Positions 58,059-64,000 of a stretch of 64,000 bases of DNA are shown here, piece by piece; positions within the stretch are counted from its first letter, which is position 1; the number at the start of each line of letters is the position of its first letter. The translations under genes were made by a program, and so were the position numbers. The stretch spans positions 62,001 through 126,000 of the forward strand of contig JAEURA010000057.1 in the NCBI GenBank assembly GCA_016789005.1, in the 5' to 3' direction. The stretch comes from Anaerolineae bacterium. Lineage in GTDB: Bacteria > Chloroflexota > Anaerolineae > Aggregatilineales > Phototrophicaceae. A model generated the notes under the pieces. The model worked only from the letters and a program-made list of their open reading frames with translations, was not told where the DNA came from and ran no database searches.

Positions 58059-60020
58059 GTGGACGCTGTTCTCCTGGAAGTACTTGCCACCGCTAATGAG
58101 ATTCTGACGGCAGCTATCGTCATCATTGCCGCATCCCTGCTGCTCTACAACCTCACCCGCAACCTTCACGACCGCGTCGCCCGCACATCGGGCATTGTCC
58201 TCGGCTGCCTGACTGCTGTCTATCTCTGCGACACCTTTGTCGCGCTGGGACCTGCCCCTTCGATCTATGCCCTGACTCTGCGGCTGCAATGGTATGGCAT
58301 CGCCTTCATGCCTGTGGCAATGTATCACCTGTCTGACGCGCTCCTGGCGACAACCGGGCTGCCCTCGCGCGGACGACGACGGCGTGTCATTCGGCTGCTC
58401 TATCTGATAGCACTCGGTTTCTTCATTCTCGCGGCGTTCACCGATTCCCTCGTAATACCAGTGCGTCTCGTCTCATCCCTCGTGGTGGGAAGCGAGAATC
58501 TGGTCTCGGTCGAACGCGGACCTGTCTTTTTTCTTTATGTTGCCTACTTCCTGATCGTAACGACTGCCGCTTTCCTCAATGTCCAGCGGGCGCGCGTGCG
58601 TTGTATCGCCCGCAGCACGCGCCGCCGCATGGGTTACCTGCAAATTGCTATGCTTACGCCTGCTGCCGGAATCTTCCCATTCGCCTTGCTGCTCGGTGTG
58701 GGCACGGACCAGTCGATCATCGGTTTGACGCTCGTCAATCTGGCGAACGTCATCGTCATTCTGATGTTGATCTTTCTCTCCTACCCGCTGTCGTTCTTCG
58801 GCTCACGCATTCCTGACCGTCTCGTCAAGATCGAACTACTGCGATTCCTCCTGCGTGGTCCCGGCACGGGACTGCTAGCACTGGGCACAATCATCCTGAC
58901 AACGTCCGGGTCCCGCATCTTCAGCCTGCCTGGTGACGAATTCATGCCCTTCGCCGTTGTCGCGGTAGTACTCCTGTGGCAGTGGAGCGTAGCGCTGGGT
59001 CTGCCTGCGCTTGAACGATGGTTGGTTTACCCCGCGGATGACGCCGATCAGATCGAGAAGCTTCAGGACCTCTCCGACCGACTGCTGACGCGCACCGATC
59101 TGCTTCAACAGCTGGAGGCGCTGCTGGCATCGCTGTGCGATTATGTGCGGGTGAGCAGCGCTTTCGTCGCCAGCGTTCCCGACGGCATGAACGCCGAGAT
59201 GGTCAGCGCGATGGGTCCCATGATCCCGGACGTGCAGAGACTCGCCGAGCAGCTTCCACCTTTTGCACTGCATTCGGGCGACGATGCGGAACATGACAGC
59301 GTCTCTGTGCCGATTCGCGGCTGGAACGGTTTCTGGTTGGTCCCGTTGTACAGTTCGCGAAACGGCGATCGTCCGCTGATGGGTGTCCTGGGTATCCAGG
59401 CGAGAGCGCAGACGGTCGATCTCTCATCCGACGACAATCGTATGCTGACCGCTCTCGTTCACCGGGCAAGTCAGGCGCTCGACGACCTGTCTCTGCAAGG
59501 CGAGCTGTTCGCCGTCCTGGAAGGGTTGCTTCCCCAGGTCGCGCTTACGCGGTCGCGCGCCAATTCCCTGGAATACCGTCAGGGACGACCCGACGCGCTG
59601 GTCGAAAATGGCAGCGCCGGCAGTGTGGACGAGGAGCAGTTCAAGGAGCAGGTGCGCGCCGCGCTGCGTCACTACTGGGGTGGTCCCGGATTGACCAGCA
59701 GTCGACTGCTGGAGACTGAATCGGTAAAACGCCTCCTGTCGGAAAATGATAATAACCCGGTCAAAACGCTGCGCGCTCTGCTGAACGAGGGCATCGAGAA
59801 GATGCGCCCGGAAGGCGAACGAAAGTACGTCACCCCCGAGTGGACTCTCTATAACATCCTGGAGATGCGTTTTATTCAGCAGATCAAGGTGCGTGACGTC
59901 GCTCAGCGCTTAGTGCTCGGCGAGTCCGACCTGTATCGTAAACAGCGCGTCGCCATCGACCAGCTTGCGGACACGCTCTGGAAATCAGAACAGGATCTCA
60001 CAAAGAGGACTTCCCCCTGA
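58059..60020 (+). CDS. Seven-TM sensor-like protein with GAF-like and C-terminal DNA-binding-like domains
   Basis: The 653-residue protein has about seven to nine transmembrane helices in residues 5-310 (ILTAAIVIIAASLLLYNL, YGIAFMPVAMYHLSDALL, VIRLLYLIALGFFILAAF, YVAYFLIVTTAAFLNV). The arrangement resembles the histidine-kinase 7TM sensor module. A GAF-like domain (about 335-480; LLASLCDYVRVSSAFVASVP, DNRMLTALVHRASQALDD) comes next, with no kinase domain after it. The C-terminus (about 525-653; VRAALRHYWGGPGLTSSRLL, IKVRDVAQRLVLGESDLYRK) looks like a sigma-region-4-type helix-turn-helix. I infer a membrane-bound one-component regulator. Start is GTG. Confidence 0.68.
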   Translation: MDAVLLEVLATANEILTAAIVIIAASLLLYNLTRNLHDRVARTSGIVLGCLTAVYLCDTFVALGPAPSIYALTLRLQWYGIAFMPVAMYHLSDALLATTGLPSRGRRRRVIRLLYLIALGFFILAAFTDSLVIPVRLVSSLVVGSENLVSVERGPVFFLYVAYFLIVTTAAFLNVQRARVRCIARSTRRRMGYLQIAMLTPAAGIFPFALLLGVGTDQSIIGLTLVNLANVIVILMLIFLSYPLSFFGSRIPDRLVKIELLRFLLRGPGTGLLALGTIILTTSGSRIFSLPGDEFMPFAVVAVVLLWQWSVALGLPALERWLVYPADDADQIEKLQDLSDRLLTRTDLLQQLEALLASLCDYVRVSSAFVASVPDGMNAEMVSAMGPMIPDVQRLAEQLPPFALHSGDDAEHDSVSVPIRGWNGFWLVPLYSSRNGDRPLMGVLGIQARAQTVDLSSDDNRMLTALVHRASQALDDLSLQGELFAVLEGLLPQVALTRSRANSLEYRQGRPDALVENGSAGSVDEEQFKEQVRAALRHYWGGPGLTSSRLLETESVKRLLSENDNNPVKTLRALLNEGIEKMRPEGERKYVTPEWTLYNILEMRFIQQIKVRDVAQRLVLGESDLYRKQRVAIDQLADTLWKSEQDLTKRTSP

Positions 60021-60073
60021 CACGTCCCGAATCTGTCCTTTCTTCGCGACAAAACAAGCGTTCTGACCGTCGA

Positions 60074-60103
60074 TTGCTGGGGTCTGGTCACTAATGCTAT
60101 ACT
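60074..60103 (+). promoter_or_regulatory. Promoter of the S1-domain protein gene
   Basis: TTGCTG (60074-60079) and TATACT (60098-60103) have an 18-nt spacer. The predicted start at 60110 rules out the in-frame GTG at 60107 and leaves the ATGs at 60134, 60140, 60152 and 60167 as candidates. Confidence 0.5.
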
Positions 60104-60166
60104 TAGGTGGCAGTCTCACGAGAGCTGAACGTAATGGTAATGAGTGTCGGAATGAGGGACGGGGGA

Positions 60167-61144
60167 ATGACCGCGAATTTGCAGCGTCGGGATGATACGC
60201 CGCCCGATCTTGAGGAAGGGTACTGGGAGGCGCTGCTGCGTGAAGGGGAATTCGCAGAGGGGATCGTTCTTGGAAATGGTGATCATCGTGAAATCTCGGA
60301 AGACCGCACCCATCGAATTGACCTTGCGAATAATGGCGGCGCGCAGCACTTGTCGGACTGGGACGCAATAACCCAGATCAAGGAACATGACGAAGTCCTG
60401 GAACTCGCCGTCACGGGATATAACAGAGGCGGATTGCTGGTTGAATGGCACACACTGCGCGGGTTCGTCCCGGCAAGTCAGCTCATCGACTTCCCTGCGG
60501 TGAACAACGAAGCGGCTCGCAAACGCCTCCTGGAAGCCTGTGTCGGCAGGACGCTCAGCCTGCGGGTCATTGAACTCAACGAATTGCAGAACCGACTGAT
60601 CCTTTCGGAACGCGCCGCCAGCGCCAGCCCGGGCGAACGCGCCGACATCCTGTCGCGACTTCAGTCAGGCGATATTGTCGAAGGCGTGGTCACCAACCTG
60701 TGCGATTTCGGAGCATTTGTCGATCTCGGCGGTCTGGAAGGACTCATCCATATCAGCGAGCTGAGCTGGGGACGAGTAGGTCACCCGTCGGAGATTCTGA
60801 GTCGAGGTCAGCAGGTACGCGCCGCTGTGCTGGATGTGAACGCGGATGCCGGTAGAGTGGCGCTGAGCTATAAGCGACTGCACCCCGACCCCTGGGAAAC
60901 GGTAGCGCTGCGTTACACTGTCGGTGAGACCGTTGAGGGTATCATCACCAACGTCGTCGATTTTGGCGCTTTTGCCCGCATCGAAGAGGGATTGGAAGGT
61001 CTCATCCACGTCTCTGAGCTTGCCGAGGGACACTTTTTGCACCCGCGCAATGTGGTGACTGAAGGTCAGCAGATCCATGCCCGCATCCTGAGCATTGACG
61101 GGCACGCGCGCAGGTTGGGATTGAGCCTTCGTTCTCTGCTGTAA
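60167..61144 (+). CDS. S1 RNA-binding domain protein (three S1 repeats)
   Basis: The 325-residue protein has three S1/OB modules: a degenerate first one ([20 protein letters not shown]), a second ([20 protein letters not shown] with [12 protein letters not shown]) and a third ([20 protein letters not shown] with [12 protein letters not shown]). It is shorter than ribosomal protein bS1 (four to six repeats) and resembles the RpsA-like proteins of several phyla that aid mRNA binding on the ribosome. The start is uncertain among four in-frame ATGs; AGGG 8 nt before 60167 favours that one. Confidence 0.85.
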   Translation: MTANLQRRDDTPPDLEEGYWEALLREGEFAEGIVLGNGDHREISEDRTHRIDLANNGGAQHLSDWDAITQIKEHDEVLELAVTGYNRGGLLVEWHTLRGFVPASQLIDFPAVNNEAARKRLLEACVGRTLSLRVIELNELQNRLILSERAASASPGERADILSRLQSGDIVEGVVTNLCDFGAFVDLGGLEGLIHISELSWGRVGHPSEILSRGQQVRAAVLDVNADAGRVALSYKRLHPDPWETVALRYTVGETVEGIITNVVDFGAFARIEEGLEGLIHVSELAEGHFLHPRNVVTEGQQIHARILSIDGHARRLGLSLRSLL

Positions 61145-61192
61145 TGGCTGTAGAGCTGTATTCACGAATTGAGCGATTTTCCAGGAGCGCCT

Positions 61193-63805
61193 GTGACGCA
61201 GAGTCGTAGACCGTCCGACAACGCAGCGGCGAAGGGGAAGTCTGCGCCGGAGAAGGTTGCCGTGCAGAAGCCCGCGCCCAAGACGCCACAGCCGGTCATC
61301 GAACGCTACACCGTCAAGACGGAATTCTGGGATACGATCCTTGGTGCCTTGCCGCCCTGGGCAGATGAGATCGCCGCGATCACGCTGATCATTTTCGCGA
61401 TCGTCTCCTTCCTGTCGCTCCTCAATGTCTCGGTGGATGCGTCTCTGGCGGCGGCGTGGTCGAACGCGCTTACCAGCCTGTTCGGCATCGGCGGGATCAT
61501 CGTCTGCGCCGGGCTATTTGCACTTGGCATCATCATTCTGCTGCCCAAACTGGGGATCGTCATCCGTTTTCCGGCACGCCGCATCCTCGCCCTGGAGATC
61601 GTCTTCCTGGCGATGCTGGCGCTGCTGCATCTCGCTGCTGGTGATCCGGAATTGCGCAACCTGGCGCGCGCGGGGCGCGGCGGTGGGCAGGTCGGATGGG
61701 CGCTCAGTTCACTTATCGTCAGTCTGTTCGGCTCTTCGGTGGCGGTTGCCCTCTATGGAATCCTCCTGGTGATCGGCGCTGCAATAGCCATTGGCATCAG
61801 CCGGCGGCATGTCGTCAGTCTGCTGGATCAGCTTGCCAAAGAACTCATGGGGGTGGCGCGGAAGTGGCAGCCGGAAGAACGCCCACGCGCTGAACGCCTT
61901 TCGCTCGACGAGGCGCTCACACCCGAAGCGCGCGCAGTGATCATCGAAGAGAGCGGCGCGCCCGCGCTGAAGCGGGTCAGCGAGCTGGCACAGCAGCGAA
62001 CGCGCGCCTTCTCTTTGATGCTGATCCGCCCCGACGCCGACAGCCTTCCGCCATCGCTGCGCTATGGGACAGGGCTATCGTCGCCAGAGGATGAAAAGCT
62101 GGAGACGAGCGAGCCTATCGACTACTCACAGCATCCTCTGTTCAGACGTCCTGTCAGCACTGAGCGCCATGCTCCGCTGGACTCAATGCAGATCATTCAA
62201 AGAAAAGGCGAACCTCCGTCGATAGAGCGCCCAGACGGGCGGGTGAAGCGCTTTTTCACCACCGACAGTTTCAAGGAAGCACGTCAGGTCGGCAAGCGCG
62301 ATGCCGTACTTCCTCCGCTCAACCTTCTGGTGGATATGCCCATCAGCATCCCCGACGCCAAGGAGATCAACGGCAATGTCGTACTGATCGAGAACACGCT
62401 GCTTGAATTCGACATCGATGTCGATGTCGTCGATGTGCGCGTCGGACCGACCGTCACGCAGTATCTCATCCAGCCATTTCGAGAAAAAACGGGTGAAGAT
62501 GGCGAGATCGCCTTCAGCCGCACCCGCATCAGCAAGATCAGTTCGCTTGTCAATGACCTGGCGCTCTCGCTCTCAGCCAAGCGACTGCGCCTGGAAACGC
62601 CGGTGCCGGGGACGAACTACATCGGTATCGAAGTGCCGAATCGTAATCCGAGCGTGGTCTCGCTGCGTTCGGTCTACGAGAGCAAAGCCTACTACGAACA
62701 GATGCAGAAGAAGAAGTCTCCGCTGTTCATCCCTCTGGGGCGGGACGTTGCCGGCGACCCGGTCGGGATTGACCTTGCTTCCATGCCCCACCTCTTGATC
62801 GCCGGGACGACCGGGTCCGGGAAATCTGTCTGCATGGCGGCGATGGCAACGGCGCTGGTGCTGGACAATCACCCCAATGTGATCAAGTTGGTCATGCTCG
62901 ACCCGAAGATGGTCGAACTCAGCCGCTTCAACGGTCTGCCGCATCTGCTCGGTCCTGTCGAAACCGACCTCGAACGTATCATCGGGGTGTTGCGCTGGTG
63001 CACCCGTGAGATGGATCGCCGCTACAAACTGCTTGAAGAGAATGCGGCGCGCAACATCGATACCTACAATTCTCGTCTGGGAAGGCGGCGGCGCGACGAG
63101 TATTTGCCCTATATCGTCATCATGATCGACGAGGTGGGCGATCTGATGATGAATCACCCCGACGAAACCGAGAAGACGCTCACCCGCCTCGCCCAGATGG
63201 CGCGCGCCGTCGGCATGCATCTGGTCGTCGCGACACAGCGCCCCAGCGTAGATGTCATCACGGGCTTGATCAAGGCGAACTTCCCGTCGCGCATTGCCTT
63301 CTCTGTCGCCTCCGGGACCGATTCACGAGTCATCCTGGACACAGTTGGCGCGGAATCCTTGCTGGGACACGGCGACATGCTCTATCAGGCGGCGGATATG
63401 CTGCAACCTCGTCGCGCCCAGGGGTGCTACGTATCAGACGACGAAGTGCGCCTGGTGACCCATCACTGGCGGCAGTGGATTCTGGAGCAAAATAACGGAC
63501 AAGCGCCGCGCATCGTCGGTCCCTGGGAACGCGGACTGACCCGACGCGAATTCCTGGCTGAGACCGACCCGATGCTGGAACAGGCGATTGAAGTGGTGAT
63601 CGCCGAGCGCGAAGCCTCAGCGTCACTCATCCAGCGCCGGCTTGGGTTAGGTTATCCTCGCGCCGCACGGATCATGGACCTTCTGGAAGAACTGGGCATC
63701 ATCGGTCAACCTCTCCCAGGCGGACGCGGGCGCGAGGTCTTGATCAAACCGGGCAAAGATCCCTTCAAAGACATCATCGATAAGCGCGTCGGCAGCGAGG
63801 ATTAG
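61193..63805 (+). CDS. ftsK: DNA translocase FtsK/SpoIIIE
   Basis: The 870-residue protein pumps chromosomal DNA during division or sporulation-like segregation. It has about four transmembrane helices (about 55-200; AAITLIIFAIVSFLSLLNV, FGIGGIIVCAGLFALGIIIL), a linker, and the motor domain with Walker A IAGTTGSGKSVCMAAM (about 535-550) and Walker B YIVIMIDEVGDLMM. A C-terminal gamma winged helix (about 800-870; ASLIQRRLGLGYPRAARIMD) reads orientation sites. GTG 61193 has AGGAG 5 nt upstream and is preferred over TTG 61169. It converges on the SRAP gene with a 4-bp overlap. Confidence 0.95.
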   Translation: MTQSRRPSDNAAAKGKSAPEKVAVQKPAPKTPQPVIERYTVKTEFWDTILGALPPWADEIAAITLIIFAIVSFLSLLNVSVDASLAAAWSNALTSLFGIGGIIVCAGLFALGIIILLPKLGIVIRFPARRILALEIVFLAMLALLHLAAGDPELRNLARAGRGGGQVGWALSSLIVSLFGSSVAVALYGILLVIGAAIAIGISRRHVVSLLDQLAKELMGVARKWQPEERPRAERLSLDEALTPEARAVIIEESGAPALKRVSELAQQRTRAFSLMLIRPDADSLPPSLRYGTGLSSPEDEKLETSEPIDYSQHPLFRRPVSTERHAPLDSMQIIQRKGEPPSIERPDGRVKRFFTTDSFKEARQVGKRDAVLPPLNLLVDMPISIPDAKEINGNVVLIENTLLEFDIDVDVVDVRVGPTVTQYLIQPFREKTGEDGEIAFSRTRISKISSLVNDLALSLSAKRLRLETPVPGTNYIGIEVPNRNPSVVSLRSVYESKAYYEQMQKKKSPLFIPLGRDVAGDPVGIDLASMPHLLIAGTTGSGKSVCMAAMATALVLDNHPNVIKLVMLDPKMVELSRFNGLPHLLGPVETDLERIIGVLRWCTREMDRRYKLLEENAARNIDTYNSRLGRRRRDEYLPYIVIMIDEVGDLMMNHPDETEKTLTRLAQMARAVGMHLVVATQRPSVDVITGLIKANFPSRIAFSVASGTDSRVILDTVGAESLLGHGDMLYQAADMLQPRRAQGCYVSDDEVRLVTHHWRQWILEQNNGQAPRIVGPWERGLTRREFLAETDPMLEQAIEVVIAEREASASLIQRRLGLGYPRAARIMDLLEELGIIGQPLPGGRGREVLIKPGKDPFKDIIDKRVGSED

Positions 63806-64000
63806 GCGACCGGTTCGATCAGGTCGGGTGAGTCGTTGACAGGACGGTTGACTGCTTTGGAGACTTCGTGCGCCGCCAGCGCGCCGCCATCAAACGGACG
63901 CATCAGGTGACGAACAGCGTCGATGCTCACCTCTTCCGTCGCCAACCAGGCGGCGTAATCTTCCGGTTGGAGGATCACCGGCATGCGGTGATGTATTGAC
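63802..64000 (-). CDS. SRAP (YedK/HMCES-like) protein, 3' part only
   Basis: Only the C-terminal 65 or so residues are inside the window; the gene continues past position 64000. The frame reads IHHRMPVILQPEDYAAWL, which matches the conserved end of SOS-response-associated peptidase family proteins (YedK), including the His and the RMPVIL motif. These proteins cross-link to abasic sites in single-stranded DNA through an N-terminal Cys that is not visible here. The TAA stop overlaps ftsK by 4 bp in convergent orientation. Confidence 0.8.
   Translation of the reverse strand, partial: SIHHRMPVILQPEDYAAWLATEEVSIDAVRHLMRPFDGGALAAHEVSKAVNRPVNDSPDLIEPVA

Overview
The window is a GC-rich bacterial chromosome segment, densely coded on both strands, that most resembles a member of the Chloroflexota (Anaerolineae-like). 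The grounds are inferential. There are many secreted or membrane proteins with long Pro/Thr low-complexity linkers joined to SH3, M23 or C39 domains, several stand-alone TPR membrane proteins, a TopA with an extra N-terminal zinc ribbon and Lys/Ala linker, an RsmD-type methylase with PPQY in place of DPPY, and a 7TM-plus-cytoplasmic-domain regulator. I see no prophage, insertion sequence, CRISPR array or rRNA. One tRNA gene, tRNA-Arg(CCG), is present.

Layout. 0.1-5 kb: C39-peptidase/TPR membrane protein, murJ, an MBL hydrolase and a phosphomutase-like metalloenzyme. 5-10 kb: flavin reductase, then the translation/secretion cluster ffh-rpsP-khpA-rimM followed by dprA and manC. 10.8-15 kb: topA and a membrane protein of unknown role. 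15-21 kb (minus): greA, a second MBL hydrolase, an M23 lipoprotein, ftcD and two envelope proteins. 21-25 kb: tRNA-Arg, a GH-A-clan hydrolase overlapping a solute-binding protein, a small conserved protein and a PucR-type regulator. 25-34 kb (minus): ileS, two small membrane proteins, three tandem TPR membrane proteins, an AlaX-type editing protein and two GNAT acetyltransferases, the last six in close-packed order. 34-41 kb: a large membrane protein, a TPR protein, a UroD-like protein, rsmD, a degenerate IrrE/ImmA-like protein, a CCA-adding-type nucleotidyltransferase and hpt. 41-51 kb (minus): the arginine/carbamoyl-phosphate operon argC-argB-HNH-argD-argJ-carA-carB. 51-55 kb: an ABC exporter operon of GldA/GldF/GldG type ending in a DUF4340-like protein. 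55-64 kb: sigA, a LiaF-like protein, GNAT, a 7TM regulator, a three-S1-domain protein, FtsK, and the 3' part of an SRAP (YedK-like) gene cut by the window end.

The most notable signal is upstream of argC. A consensus promoter is followed by a 27-codon leader ORF in which five of six consecutive codons specify arginine. After it come a self-complementary segment, an alternative 8-bp long-range pairing, and a GC-rich hairpin with a U-run directly before argC. This has the parts of a classic ribosome-mediated transcription attenuator, but with arginine as the sensed amino acid. It would control ornithine and carbamoyl-phosphate synthesis together. All functional assignments come from reading motifs by eye; no database search was run.
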